64,000 nt of DNA from Thermincola carboxydiphila (GTDB taxonomy: Bacteria > Bacillota > Thermincolia > Thermincolales > UBA2595), in assembly GCA_016841325.1 (NCBI GenBank), contig JAENZJ010000002.1, positions 1-64,000 on the forward strand, in the 5' to 3' direction. The notes below the pieces were generated by a model. That model was not told where the DNA came from. It did no database searches and saw nothing but the letters and a program-made list of their open reading frames with translations. How positions within the stretch are numbered: position 1 is the first letter of the stretch; every line of letters begins with the position of its first letter. Made by a program: the position numbers and the translations under genes. This document shows, piece after piece, positions 9,725 through 18,222 of this stretch.

Positions 9725-9753
9725 TTGCCTGATTCCCTTGTTTTTAGTATAAT
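9725..9753 (+). promoter_or_regulatory. SigA-type promoter upstream of sleB
   Basis: TTGCCT, 17-base spacer, perfect TATAAT. A sporulation sigma factor might have been expected for a cortex-lytic enzyme, so use by the vegetative sigma is notable but not proven. Confidence 0.5.
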
Positions 9754-9825
9754 CCATAAGTAACTTCCTGCCGGACCAAACGATCAAAGGACAGAGACTT
9801 AGACAGTTTGACAGGAGGGATATTT

Positions 9826-10569
9826 ATGGATAAGGTGAAAAAACTGATTCTCTGTTACATTACAGGAATTTTTGTGATGATAATGTTAGCGGTTTTCTAT
9901 GTTCCCGGAGGAAATGATTCCAAGGTGTCCAGAGATCTGGCAATGGGACAGGCAGGATGGGATGTCCGGCAGATCCAGGAGGCGCTCGGTAAAAAAGGTT
10001 ATGACCTTAAACCTGCTGATGGAATATTTGGTTTAAGGACCCATGAGGCTGTGTTGGAATTTCAGAAAGAAAACGGGATCAGGGCTACCGGTGTTGTTGA
10101 CAGGGAAACCCTGGAGGCTGTTTATCAAAAGAAATCAGGTGACCGAAATTCCGGACGTGCCGCGTTACGTGCTGCTGATGCCCGCAAAGCTGCAGAACCG
10201 GTTTCCCGGGGAGTTTCCCGGGAAGAGGTTACTATGCTGGCCCGGGCTATTCACGGTGAAGCCAGGGGAGAGAGTTTCCAGGGACAAGCTGCAGTAGGTG
10301 CTGTTATAGTAAATAGGACCCGTTCCCGGGATTTTCCTGATACCATAGATGGGGTTATTTTTCAACCAGGAGCCTTTGATGCTGTTGATGACGGCCAAAT
10401 ATGGCTGAAACCGGACCAAAAGGCTGTTAAGGCTGCAGAACTTGCATTAAGCGGCTATGACCCGACGGGTGGAGCTATCTATTACTGGAACCCGGTGACA
10501 TCTACAAGCAGGTGGATATGGTCCAGACCAATAATTAAACAAATTGGTGACCACGTTTTTGCAAAATAA
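9826..10569 (+). CDS. sleB: Spore cortex-lytic enzyme SleB-like hydrolase
   Basis: Lytic transglycosylase-type enzyme that breaks down spore cortex during germination. Residues 1-27 form a signal/anchor segment, 40-100 a peptidoglycan-binding repeat (WDVRQIQEALGKKGY...DGIFGLRTHEAV), and 128-247 the SleB/CwlJ hydrolase domain with the catalytic Glu in HGEARGES (about 145). The start is ATG with AGGAGGG seven bases upstream; a longer frame from TTG 9808 lacks a ribosome-binding site. No ypeB follows, unlike the usual sleB-ypeB pair, so this may be a SleB-type paralogue rather than the germination enzyme itself. Confidence 0.88.
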   Translation: MDKVKKLILCYITGIFVMIMLAVFYVPGGNDSKVSRDLAMGQAGWDVRQIQEALGKKGYDLKPADGIFGLRTHEAVLEFQKENGIRATGVVDRETLEAVYQKKSGDRNSGRAALRAADARKAAEPVSRGVSREEVTMLARAIHGEARGESFQGQAAVGAVIVNRTRSRDFPDTIDGVIFQPGAFDAVDDGQIWLKPDQKAVKAAELALSGYDPTGGAIYYWNPVTSTSRWIWSRPIIKQIGDHVFAK

Positions 10570-10584
10570 AAAGGCAGTATTACC

Positions 10585-10608
10585 AGGCGGCATTTGACAA
10601 TGCCGCCT
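10585..10608 (+). terminator. Perfect hairpin downstream of sleB
   Basis: AGGCGGCATT-TGAC-AATGCCGCCT, a perfect 10-bp stem 15 bases after the stop, but followed by AAAAATT instead of a T run. It may stabilise the 3' end rather than terminate. Confidence 0.5.
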
Positions 10609-10708
10609 AAAAATTGGATAAACGGTCTCCCGGTCTCCCAAACAGCCTGGAAATGCTTCTATAAATGGATTTTTAACGGCAAAGCGGCCGTATCTTCTGG
10701 TTTAGATT

Positions 10709-10751
10709 CCCACTTGGGAGGAAATTGACGATTTCCCATGTGGGTTTTTTT
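10709..10751 (+). terminator. Rho-independent terminator between sleB and the GH18 gene
   Basis: CCCACTTGGGA(GG)AAAT pairs with ATTTCCCATGTGGG across a TGACG loop, with one mismatch and a 2-base bulge, followed by seven Ts. The rest of the 298-base gap (10570-10867) shows no gene. Confidence 0.8.
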
Positions 10752-10867
10752 AATTTTAATTTCTTATTCATGGGGTTAACGGTAGAATATAATCCTGAGA
10801 TTGTCCGCTTTCCTGCCAGCTAATATAATTGAGTAGATTGACATCGAAAGGCAGAAAGGGGAGCAAA

Positions 10868-12001
10868 ATGCACCATAAGACAAAGAAATCAATTTTTTCG
10901 GGGGTCAGTTGTTTCCTGATACTCAGCTTGTTGCTTTTAATGACCCCACAGGTAACATGGGCAGCAGAGTCACGTATCAGCGCCGCAAAAGGCAAAGGTT
11001 TTTTCAGCCTGATCCGTGAATGGAACGGCCGGTATTTAAAAACAGATGACAAAGAGGTTCTGGGTTATTACACAAAGGACTGGGCCACTGATACCCTGTC
11101 ACAGCGATCCCTTGAGAACAATGTCGGAAGAATTACCGGTGTTGCCACTTTTTCCTACACACTGACCCCTTCGGGTGAAATAACCGGAGAGACACCTACA
11201 GAGGCTTTGAATACAGCCAAGGCCAATAATATAGAGATTTATGCCCTTGTTCATAATCTTACAAAATCGGGCTTTGACCGGACCCTGGTACATAATGTCT
11301 TATCCAGCCCTGAGCTGCGTGTGAAAACAGTTGACAGCATTTACAGCCGCCTGGTTGCCAACGGGTTTCACGGGGTTAACATTGATTTTGAAAATATTCC
11401 ACCTGGTGACCGCCAGGCCCTAAATGAGTTTATGACTATCCTTAAGGAAAAACTTGCCCCTGAGGGATTTAAGGTTACCATATCCGTTCCGGCAAAGACA
11501 CGTGACAATACATCAGACGGCTGGAGCGGGGCCTTTGATTACGAATACCTGGGCAGTGTGGCTGACAGGATAATGCTAATGACATATGATGAACACTGGA
11601 TTGGCGGCGACCCGGGGCCTGTGGCCTCTCAGCCATGGGTTGAAAATGTGGTTATTTATTCATCAGGTGTGATCCCCAGGGAAAAAATCCTTTTGGGGAT
11701 AGGCAACTATGGTTATGACTGGGTTGTGGGCAAGGGGGGCTATAAAGCTGTCCCTGCCAACAGCGCACTGGCGCTGGCAGAGAAACACGGTGCTGCCATT
11801 GAATGGGACGAGTACTCCAAGACCCCGTATTTCTACTACTGGGAAAATGGCGAAAAGCATGTAGTCTGGTTTGAAAGTCCGGAGAGTGCTGCCTTTAAGC
11901 TGAATCTGGTTAATGAATATGACCTTAAAGGGGTTGCCCTGTGGCGGTTAGGATTTGAGTCATGGGCATTCTGGGACAAGGTCGAGAAAAAGCTTGTTTA
12001 A
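10868..12001 (+). CDS. Secreted GH18-family glycosyl hydrolase (YaaH-like, spore/cell wall)
   Basis: Related to YaaH/YdhD spore hydrolases that act on N-acetylglucosamine linkages of spore peptidoglycan. A signal peptide covers residues 1-33 (cleavage expected after TWA). The GH18 barrel follows (about 60-378), with the catalytic DxE in NIDFENIP near residue 172-174, and MLMTYDEHW and the C-terminal GVALWRLGFES strands. No LysM domain is present, unlike YaaH itself. Start ATG is chosen for the AAGGGGAGCAAA site; a TTG start at 10829 would put 13 charged residues ahead of the signal peptide. Confidence 0.85.
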   Translation: MHHKTKKSIFSGVSCFLILSLLLLMTPQVTWAAESRISAAKGKGFFSLIREWNGRYLKTDDKEVLGYYTKDWATDTLSQRSLENNVGRITGVATFSYTLTPSGEITGETPTEALNTAKANNIEIYALVHNLTKSGFDRTLVHNVLSSPELRVKTVDSIYSRLVANGFHGVNIDFENIPPGDRQALNEFMTILKEKLAPEGFKVTISVPAKTRDNTSDGWSGAFDYEYLGSVADRIMLMTYDEHWIGGDPGPVASQPWVENVVIYSSGVIPREKILLGIGNYGYDWVVGKGGYKAVPANSALALAEKHGAAIEWDEYSKTPYFYYWENGEKHVVWFESPESAAFKLNLVNEYDLKGVALWRLGFESWAFWDKVEKKLV

Positions 12002-12012
12002 AATTATTATAG

Positions 12013-12048
12013 GAGAATGCCGGTTTTTCCAACGGCGTTCTCTTTTTT
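12013..12048 (+). terminator. Rho-independent terminator of the GH18 gene
   Basis: GAGAATGCCG and CGGCGTTCTC form a 10-bp stem with one G-U pair and a 10-base loop, then six Ts. Confidence 0.88.
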
Positions 12049-12071
12049 ATGGTTAATAAAATTTAACATGA

Positions 12072-12248
12072 ACTGCTATAAAGGAAATATCTATTGATTT
12101 TAATAGCAAGAAAGGAGTAAAAAAGCCTTTTGCTGCCCGGAAATTAGAAAAACGGTATTTGATTTTATATCAGATTAAAGACCAGACGGTTTATGTTGAC
12201 TACATTGTAGATTGCAGGCAGGATTCTGGGTGGCTGGTGAAGTGGTAA
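12072..12248 (+). pseudogene. Relic of a RelE/ParE-type toxin gene (C-terminal part)
   Basis: The 341-base gap before ylxY holds an open frame without any start codon that ends in YLILYQIKDQTVYVDYIV, then DCRQDSGWLVKW and a stop. The Y-x-I-L-Y-x-I-x-D...V-Y-V-D-Y-I pattern is that of the last two strands of RelE/ParE toxins. A TGA closes the frame upstream at 12069 and no antitoxin gene is recognisable. Best read as a decayed fragment; a fortuitous match cannot be excluded without a search. The remaining bases to 12342 show only the ylxY ribosome-binding site. Confidence 0.5.
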
Positions 12249-12342
12249 CTCCCGGATTAATGACATATATGGCTGGAACACTGAATAAACATCAATAGCA
12301 AAGAGTGGTCAATCCAGGATTGGTTTGGATGGAGGGATTGGG

Positions 12343-13062
12343 ATGAGGATTTATTATTTTAATTTTAATTACCTGGTCCGGAGGGCCATCACTGTTTTGC
12401 TGGCTTTGTTGTTTATACTGCTGTTGTTTAAAGTGATCCACTACAATTTATTTCAACCTGCCATTACCAATTTTGACCCTATTTACCAGGGCAGCACGGA
12501 ACACAAAAAAATTGCCCTCACTTGTAATGTTGTTTGGGGTGAGGAGTATATTCCCCAGATGCTGGAAATCTTAAAAAAAAACAATGTATCAATGACCTTT
12601 TTTATGGGAGGGCAATGGGTTAATGACTTCCCGGAACTGACTAAAGAAATAGCCAAAAACCATGAACTGGGAAACCACAGTTATTCCCATCCACACCCTA
12701 CCTTCATCTCAAAATCGGAAAATATGCGGGAAATAAAGAGAACTGAAGACATAATTTATGAACTAACCAAAATTAGAACACGTCTCTATGCCCCTCCATA
12801 TGGTGAGTTCAACAAGACAGTTTTGGAAGCTGCAGGAGAAAGCGGTTATCAGACAATCCTCTGGAGCATAGATACCATTGACTGGCAGCGACCGGCCCCT
12901 GAAACTATTGTTAATAGGGTGACCGATAAGGCACATAATGGCGCCATTGTCCTGATGCATCCCACTGACCCTACGGTAAAAGCACTTCCTTCCATAATTG
13001 ATGCACTGCGGAAAAAGGGCTACCAGCTGACCACTGTTTCCGATGTCCTTGATATTAAATAG
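12343..13062 (+). CDS. ylxY: YlxY-type polysaccharide deacetylase-like sporulation protein
   Basis: A 239-residue protein with one N-terminal membrane anchor (about 10-33) and a NodB-fold domain. It sits between pnp and the M16 protease gene, the place of B. subtilis ylxY. The HSYSHPHP zinc-site motif, the RLYAPPYGEF segment, W-S-I-D-T-I-D-W and VLMHPT are present. The first catalytic motif is changed: TFDD(G) becomes TCNVVWG, so the catalytic-base Asp is Asn (about residue 61) and the adjacent metal Asp is Val. It may be inactive or use another mechanism. Start ATG follows GGAGGG; the frame from TTG 12325 is not needed. Confidence 0.85.
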   Translation: MRIYYFNFNYLVRRAITVLLALLFILLLFKVIHYNLFQPAITNFDPIYQGSTEHKKIALTCNVVWGEEYIPQMLEILKKNNVSMTFFMGGQWVNDFPELTKEIAKNHELGNHSYSHPHPTFISKSENMREIKRTEDIIYELTKIRTRLYAPPYGEFNKTVLEAAGESGYQTILWSIDTIDWQRPAPETIVNRVTDKAHNGAIVLMHPTDPTVKALPSIIDALRKKGYQLTTVSDVLDIK

Positions 13063-13074
13063 GGAGAGGGTAGT

Positions 13075-14220
13075 TTGGCACAGTACCTGAAAATAATTAT
13101 ATCTGTTTTCGTTGTGAGTTTATTTTTGGGGGTACCGGAAACCCTGGCAGCGGAATTCAGCGGTGTTTCTGCCGATGCGGCAATTTTGATGGATGCCCGC
13201 ACAGGACAGGTTTTATATGCTAAAAAACCGCTAGAAAAAAGACCTCCCGCCAGCACCACAAAGGTGTTAACGGCTTTAACGGCTATTGAGACCGGCAGCC
13301 TCAGGGATATGGTCAAAGTCAGTAAAAGGGCCGCAGGTACGGAAGGGTCGAGTATATATCTTACGGAAGGGGAAATCCTGACTCTGTCAGATCTGCTTTA
13401 CGGGGCCCTGATGAAATCCGGAAATGATGCCTGTGTGGCCATCGCTGAGCATATTGCCGGCAGTCTTGACAGTTTCGCCCTGCTAATGAATACCAAAGCC
13501 CTGGCTATGGGCGCCTTGAATACTCATTTTACGAATCCGCACGGCCTGCCTGACAAGGACCACTATACATGTGCCTATGACCTGGCCCTTATTGCAAGGC
13601 ATGCCCTGGAAAACAGGAAGTTTTCCGAAATTGTTGCCACAAGGGACAAAGTCATCGACTGGCCCGGTAAAGAATGGGACCGGAAATTACATAATACCAA
13701 CAAACTGCTTTGGAGTTATTTGTGGGCAGACGGGGTCAAGACAGGCACAACCAATGCTGCCGGGCAGTGCCTGATAGCTTCTGCCAGCAAGGATAACCGA
13801 AGACTGATAGCTGTGGTGTTACACAGTGGGGACAGGTGGGGTGACTGTATCAGACTTTTCGAGTACGGTTTCAGTCACTATGAATACTCCCAGGTAGCGG
13901 TGGCCGGGGAACAGTACAGGATGCTGCAGGTTCAGAACGGTATTGCGGAAAGTGTTCCGGCAGTATACTCATCTGACCTGGGAATACTTATACCTTCCAA
14001 TGACCCCAAGGCATTGGAAATAAGGCCTGAAATCAAAAACTACCCCATTGCTCCGCTGAAAAAGGGGCAGGTTATCGGTTTTGTCAATTATTACATCAAT
14101 GGCCGGTACACGGGTAAAGTGAATCTTGTCGCCGGATGTGAGGTGAAAGAACAAAAACCCTGGCACAGGCTGCTCAGGTGGGTAAAAAAGCAGCTTCACC
14201 ATAATGGGACAATGTTCTAG
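13075..14220 (+). CDS. dacF: D-alanyl-D-alanine carboxypeptidase, DacF/PBP5 family
   Basis: Penicillin-binding protein that trims the terminal D-Ala of peptidoglycan stem peptides; DacF members act on spore cortex. A signal peptide (residues 1-25, ...TLA-A) is followed by the S11 domain with STTK (Ser about 60), SGN (about 115) and KTG (about 222), then the DUF1958-type beta domain from about 275 and a C-terminal basic amphipathic helix for membrane attachment. TTG start with GGGAGAGGG upstream, 12 bases after ylxY, so the two are probably co-transcribed. Confidence 0.93.
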   Translation: MAQYLKIIISVFVVSLFLGVPETLAAEFSGVSADAAILMDARTGQVLYAKKPLEKRPPASTTKVLTALTAIETGSLRDMVKVSKRAAGTEGSSIYLTEGEILTLSDLLYGALMKSGNDACVAIAEHIAGSLDSFALLMNTKALAMGALNTHFTNPHGLPDKDHYTCAYDLALIARHALENRKFSEIVATRDKVIDWPGKEWDRKLHNTNKLLWSYLWADGVKTGTTNAAGQCLIASASKDNRRLIAVVLHSGDRWGDCIRLFEYGFSHYEYSQVAVAGEQYRMLQVQNGIAESVPAVYSSDLGILIPSNDPKALEIRPEIKNYPIAPLKKGQVIGFVNYYINGRYTGKVNLVAGCEVKEQKPWHRLLRWVKKQLHHNGTMF

Positions 14221-14319
14221 CCGATTTTCAAAATATTTTGGAGGATTTTTAATAAATGTCTCGAATCTTAAACAGATATCTATGCGTTTTGGCATCATGC
14301 TAAGGGGAGGACATTATTA

Positions 14320-15570
14320 GTGTATAAAAAAGAGACATTACCAAACGGGGTACGAATTGTGACTGAAGAAATACCATATGTCAGATCTGTTTCTGTAGGG
14401 CTTTGGGTTGGCGCGGGTTCCAGGGATGAAAATGAAAGTAATAACGGAATCGCTCATTTCATAGAGCATATGATGTTTAAAGGAACAACAAAAAGATCTG
14501 CCAAGGGAATCGCAGAGGCACTGGATGCAGTAGGCGGGCAGCTTAATGCTTTTACATCCAAGGAATATACCTGCTATTACGCCAAGGTTCTGGACGAGCA
14601 CATCGATGTAGCCATAGACCTCCTCAGTGATATGTATTTTAATTCCCTTTTCAGGGAAGAAGATCTTGAGAAAGAGAAGAATGTTATCATTGAAGAAATA
14701 AAGATGTATGAGGATACACCTGATGAACTGGTACATGATATTTTTGCCAGTACCCTGTGGGCGGGTCATGCCCTGGGCAGATCTGTTATCGGGTCAGAAG
14801 AAATAATCAGCACTATCGACCGGGCGAAGCTTCTCGAGTTCAGGGACAGTTGTTATACACCGGATTCCCTTGTGGTGGCTGTCGCCGGTAATGTCAAACA
14901 TGAGCAGATCATTGCCAAACTTGCTCCACTGTTTGGGAGTATCAAAAACCGTACCAGGGAGAGAAAATACTATCAGCCGGTGGCCGGATCCCGGATTGCC
15001 ACAAAAAAGAAGGATACGGAACAGGTACACATTTGTGTGGGAACTCCCGGACTGCCAATGGAGCATGATGATATTTATGTTTTACACGTGATTAACAGCG
15101 CTTTGGGCGGCGGGATCAGTTCCCGCCTGTTTCAGGAAATCAGGGAGGAACGTGGACTCGCCTATTCCATCTTTACCTATCACAGTTCATACAAAGATGC
15201 GGGTCTGTTTTCTGTATATGCCGGTCTTAGCAGGAACAACCTGAATGAAGTACTGTCCCTGATAAGTGCTGAACTAAAAAGTGTCAGGAAAGACGGCATC
15301 ACCCGTGAAGAACTGGCCAGGGCCAAAGAACAGTTGAAGGGCAGTGTGCTCCTGGGTCTGGAAAATGTGAGCAACAGGATGAGCAGACTGGGCAAATCGG
15401 AGCTTTCAATAAACCGTGTTATCTCTGTTGAAGAAACAGTGGAAAAAATCAATAAAGTGGATGTTGATGACATCAAAAGGCTTGCTGATAGTTTTTTCAG
15501 GAGTGAAAATCTTGTTGTCGCCTGTATTGGTCCCAGCGTGGACGAAAAAGATCTCCGATTAACCATTTAA
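14320..15570 (+). CDS. M16 family zinc peptidase (YmxG/MlpA-like)
   Basis: A 416-residue inverzincin. The zinc site is HFIEHMMF (inverted HxxEH, about 46-50) with the third ligand Glu in the downstream EEIKMYEDTPDE region; a second M16 half starts near residue 170 and keeps the ERGLAYSI and R/Y loop of the non-catalytic domain. Bacillus MlpA/YmxG occupies the same place between ylxY and ymxH and affects protease production. GTG start behind GGGGAGG. Substrate unknown. Confidence 0.9.
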   Translation: MYKKETLPNGVRIVTEEIPYVRSVSVGLWVGAGSRDENESNNGIAHFIEHMMFKGTTKRSAKGIAEALDAVGGQLNAFTSKEYTCYYAKVLDEHIDVAIDLLSDMYFNSLFREEDLEKEKNVIIEEIKMYEDTPDELVHDIFASTLWAGHALGRSVIGSEEIISTIDRAKLLEFRDSCYTPDSLVVAVAGNVKHEQIIAKLAPLFGSIKNRTRERKYYQPVAGSRIATKKKDTEQVHICVGTPGLPMEHDDIYVLHVINSALGGGISSRLFQEIREERGLAYSIFTYHSSYKDAGLFSVYAGLSRNNLNEVLSLISAELKSVRKDGITREELARAKEQLKGSVLLGLENVSNRMSRLGKSELSINRVISVEETVEKINKVDVDDIKRLADSFFRSENLVVACIGPSVDEKDLRLTI

Positions 15571-15618
15571 TGAACGGTATAGGATAATATTTCCACAGGC
15601 TGAGGGGCGGAGGGTAAA

Positions 15619-16068
15619 ATGGAAATAGTCAGAGTATATGTTAGCAGGACAAGTGCCGGCAGGGGACTGCCCTTGCCGCAGTATATGACTCCCGGGGCAG
15701 CCGGGATGGATTTGTTTGCCGCGGTGGAACAGACAGAGGTATTAAATCCGGGTGAGATTAAACTGATACCTACCGGGCTATGTTTAGCGCTGCCCCAGGG
15801 ATATGAGGCTCAGATAAGGCCCAGGAGCGGGCTGGCCCTAAAGCATGGCATTACCATGGTGAATACCCCGGGGACCATAGACTCTGATTACAGGGGTGAA
15901 ATAGGACTGATTCTGATAAACCTGGGACAGGCTCCTTTTGAAATCAACCGGGGAGACCGGATAGCCCAGATGGTGATTAATAAATTTGCCAGGGCGGAAT
16001 TTACCGAGACAGACACCCTTGATGACACCACACGCAATTCAGGAGGCTTTGGCTCCACCGGCAAATAG
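15619..16068 (+). CDS. dut: Deoxyuridine 5'-triphosphate nucleotidohydrolase
   Basis: dUTPase hydrolyses dUTP to dUMP and keeps uracil out of DNA. All five trimeric-dUTPase motifs are visible in the 149 residues: [37 protein letters not shown] and the C-terminal [10 protein letters not shown] lid. ATG follows GGCGGAGGG. A strong terminator lies 50 bases downstream. Confidence 0.96.
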   Translation: MEIVRVYVSRTSAGRGLPLPQYMTPGAAGMDLFAAVEQTEVLNPGEIKLIPTGLCLALPQGYEAQIRPRSGLALKHGITMVNTPGTIDSDYRGEIGLILINLGQAPFEINRGDRIAQMVINKFARAEFTETDTLDDTTRNSGGFGSTGK

Positions 16069-16117
16069 TTTTTCAAATGTTAAGGGAAATAGTTCTATAT
16101 GAATGGAATAGCCCGGG

Positions 16118-16154
16118 ACACCCTCTCATAAACATTTATCAGAGGGTGTTTTTT
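16118..16154 (+). terminator. Rho-independent terminator of dut
   Basis: ACACCCTCT and AGAGGGTGT form a perfect 9-bp stem whose loop contains a further ATAAA/TTTAT pairing, then five to six Ts. Part of the 3' arm (AGAGGGTGTT) is repeated just downstream (16161-16170), right at the next gene's ribosome-binding site. Confidence 0.85.
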
Positions 16155-16175
16155 CAATAAAGAGGGTGTTGGAGA

Positions 16176-16454
16176 TTGAGTTATCTGAGATTGAGTGATC
16201 TTGAGGGTAAAGAGGTCATTAACATGGTAGACGGGGCAAGGCTGGGGGTAATTGGGGAAGCTGATATGGTAGTTGACTGTCACACAGGTGAAATACAGTC
16301 AATCATATTGCCGCGCAGAAATAACCTGTTCAGTTTATGGATGGACCGGCAGCATGTTATTATTCCCTGGCAGTCAATTAAGAAAATTGGCAATGAAGTG
16401 GTTATTGTGGAACTGGATGGGACAATACCGAATCTGACCAGGTATTCGGGGTAA
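16176..16454 (+). CDS. ymxH: YlmC/YmxH family PRC-barrel sporulation protein
   Basis: A 92-residue PRC-barrel protein (LSDLEGKEVINMVDGARLG, then VDCHTGEIQSIILP and IPWQSIKKIGNEVVIVEL). YlmC/YmxH members are conserved in spore formers with unknown function. B. subtilis ymxH lies between the M16 protease and spoVFA, the same neighbourhood. The start is TTG at 16176, eight bases after AGAGGG; no better start exists in frame. Confidence 0.85.
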   Translation: MSYLRLSDLEGKEVINMVDGARLGVIGEADMVVDCHTGEIQSIILPRRNNLFSLWMDRQHVIIPWQSIKKIGNEVVIVELDGTIPNLTRYSG

Positions 16455-16464
16455 AAACTCTGCC

Positions 16465-16899
16465 TCACCTCAATCTGCCGAACCTGCGGCGGATAAAGCG
16501 GACCGTAATCGGTACCAGGGCAAGCCCTGTAGCCAGGTAGGCAGCGATCAGAAAGGCCCTGAAAGCCATGGATATCCCTTCAATATAGCGGCTGTTGATA
16601 AAGTGCAGCATCGAATCATATGACGTAATGCCGGGCACCAGGGGAATAATGCCTGACACTATATAAACAGTGACGGGCTGTTTCTGAATTCTGGACATGA
16701 GTTCAGCCACCCCTCCAATGACAATTGCCCCTGAGACTGATGCAAACAGTGTGGAAAAGTTGAGTTTAATCAAGATATTGTAGACCGTCCACCCAAGCAT
16801 ACCTGTCAGCCCTGCCGTCACCAGTGCGGATTTAGGCGTCTGTAATGTAATACCTGTAAACAGTGTTGTCAGAAAAGCCAAAAACATTTTGGTAATCAT
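16465..16899 (-). CDS. Threonine/serine exporter, small subunit (ThrE_2/DUF3815)
   Basis: A 144-residue integral membrane protein with four or five hydrophobic helices and the family segment VSGIIPLVPGITSYDSMLHF. It corresponds to the C-terminal half of Corynebacterium ThrE, here a separate polypeptide, and should pair with the larger subunit encoded just upstream on the same strand. ATG is preceded (minus strand) by AAGGAG. The C terminus is strongly basic. The two subunit genes are separated by an unusual 421-base spacer filled by a long palindrome. Confidence 0.85.
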   Translation of the reverse strand: MITKMFLAFLTTLFTGITLQTPKSALVTAGLTGMLGWTVYNILIKLNFSTLFASVSGAIVIGGVAELMSRIQKQPVTVYIVSGIIPLVPGITSYDSMLHFINSRYIEGISMAFRAFLIAAYLATGLALVPITVRFIRRRFGRLR

Positions 16900-16970
16900 T
16901 ACGTTTGCTCCTTATCTTTATTAGTTCTCAAGGGGATAGCATTTCGTATGTTCAGGGTCTAACACCTTGA

Positions 16971-17334
16971 ACTCTTTGTTTTTACTTCACTTTGGGCTCC
17001 CGGAAATGATCTAATGAAATGTGGTGAGGTATTGTACCGATTTTCCGGCACTGCCTCCTATCAGTCTAAGCTGCCACTCGCCGGCATCAGGGCAGCGTCC
17101 CCGAACTCGATGGCTCATTGGGATTTTCTATTAAGATGGCCGCCTCTCGTTTTGGCGAGCCAAAACTTCCCGGCGGCCTTCGCCATCTTCGGACATGCGG
17201 GGACTCCCTGCCCTGATGCCGGTGATTTGCAGCAAGACTCATCACGGCAACAGTGCCAGGAAAATTCTTATACAACACCTCACCATATTACACGGGTTAT
17301 TTCCGGAGCCAACGAAAAGTCTAAAACAAATAGT
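16971..17334. repeat. 364-bp imperfect palindrome between the two exporter genes
   Basis: Two arms of about 180 bases are imperfect reverse complements centred at 17157.5. Matching blocks from the centre outward: GTTTTGGC/GCCAAAAC (17149-17166), AAGATGGC/GCCATCTT, GTCCCCG/CGGGGAC, CCGGCATCAGGGCAG/CTGCCCTGATGCCGG, TTTTCC..GGCACTG/CAGTGCC..GGAAAA, GGTGAGGT/ACCTCACC, GGCTCC(C)GGAAAT/ATTTCCGGAGCC and ACTnTTTGTTTT at the ends. It almost fills the spacer and its right end runs into the upstream gene. The open frames inside it look fortuitous. Probably a MITE-like element or a very long RNA hairpin. Confidence 0.85.
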
Positions 17335-18100
17335 CCCGAAGATGACCATGATATACAGACAGGGCTACCCCCACCCCGTTGGCAAGGGCTGCGGCAATAA
17401 GCAGTCCTTCAACCATTCTCAGGGTTCCGGAAAGCAGGTCCCCGGAAATAAAGTCCCTTACTGCATTTGTCAGGGTTATACCGGGGTAAAGGGGGAGCAG
17501 TGCTCCAACTATAATCTTGTCCATATGATAACCGAATCCCAGGTCAACGAACAGGCTTCCTGTGAATCCGGCAAAAATTCCTGCTAAGAAAATTTGCAGG
17601 ACATATGCCAGGTTAAAGGCCACCACTCCGATTACGGCCCTGACCAGAGCGGCTGCCATGAAAGCCGGGAAAAAATCTGCCCAGAATCCTCCCAGAAGGA
17701 TTGTTGCCGATCCTGAAGCGATACTTCCGGCGGCCAGGGTGCTCCAGAAAACCCTGCGGTCGGATTTACCTGCCTGTATTTCCCTGGAAATGGCAAGTCC
17801 CTCACTGAGTGAAATCCGGCCACAGGCATATTTCCTGGAAATGTCATTTATTATAGATATCTTGTTAAGATTAGTTTCCCTGGCGTGTATCCTTTTGGCC
17901 CGCGTAACCCGAACATCTTCATAGATTGCATTGATAATGATACCTGTTGGAAAAACAATTACCTCAATTTCCGTAAGCCCTGCCGCAGTGCATATCCTGT
18001 GTACCGTATCTTCCACCCGCGGTGTTTCAGCCCCGTTTTCCAGCAGCAGTTCTCCGGCCAGACCCGCGAATTCCAAAGCTTCATGACCCTTATTGTTCAT
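17321..18100 (-). CDS. Threonine/serine exporter, large subunit (ThrE/DUF1212)
   Basis: A 259-residue protein with a soluble N-terminal DUF1212 domain (GELLLENGAETPRVEDTV, then VFPTGIIINA) and about five C-terminal membrane helices. It matches the N-terminal half of fused ThrE exporters, which expel excess threonine and serine. Its last codons (Asp-Tyr-Leu-Phe-stop, 17321-17335) fall inside the outer end of the palindrome, so the native C terminus may have been replaced when the element arrived. Divergent from the lysine/dipicolinate operon. Confidence 0.88.
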   Translation of the reverse strand: MNNKGHEALEFAGLAGELLLENGAETPRVEDTVHRICTAAGLTEIEVIVFPTGIIINAIYEDVRVTRAKRIHARETNLNKISIINDISRKYACGRISLSEGLAISREIQAGKSDRRVFWSTLAAGSIASGSATILLGGFWADFFPAFMAAALVRAVIGVVAFNLAYVLQIFLAGIFAGFTGSLFVDLGFGYHMDKIIVGALLPLYPGITLTNAVRDFISGDLLSGTLRMVEGLLIAAALANGVGVALSVYHGHLRDYLF

Positions 18101-18193
18101 TGAGTGTGACCACCCTGTCCGGTTGTATATTGATATTTATTAGTTTGCCAGTGGCCGGGTGATATATTCACCGGGTCAGTCAATGTTTCGCCC

Positions 18194-18222
18194 TTGACAT
18201 ATGGACCTATTTATAAGAAAAT
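18194..18222 (+). promoter_or_regulatory. Possible promoter of the dapB-dpaAB-asd-dapG-dapA operon
   Basis: Perfect TTGACA (18194-18199), 17-base spacer, GAAAAT. A GGTGA-TATAT-TCACC palindrome lies just upstream (18158-18172), and GGTGTA...TACACC (18239-18274) can form a hairpin in the leader. No lysine-riboswitch core was recognised. Confidence 0.4.

Noticed and set aside
10570-10867. T-box leader ahead of the GH18 gene
   Set aside because: The terminator is strong, but there is no T-box bulge sequence or specifier stem, and the gene is not an amino-acid gene.
17014-17400. 128-residue + strand frame in the exporter spacer
   Set aside because: It lies within the long palindrome and has no similarity or ribosome-binding site; the palindrome explains the region.
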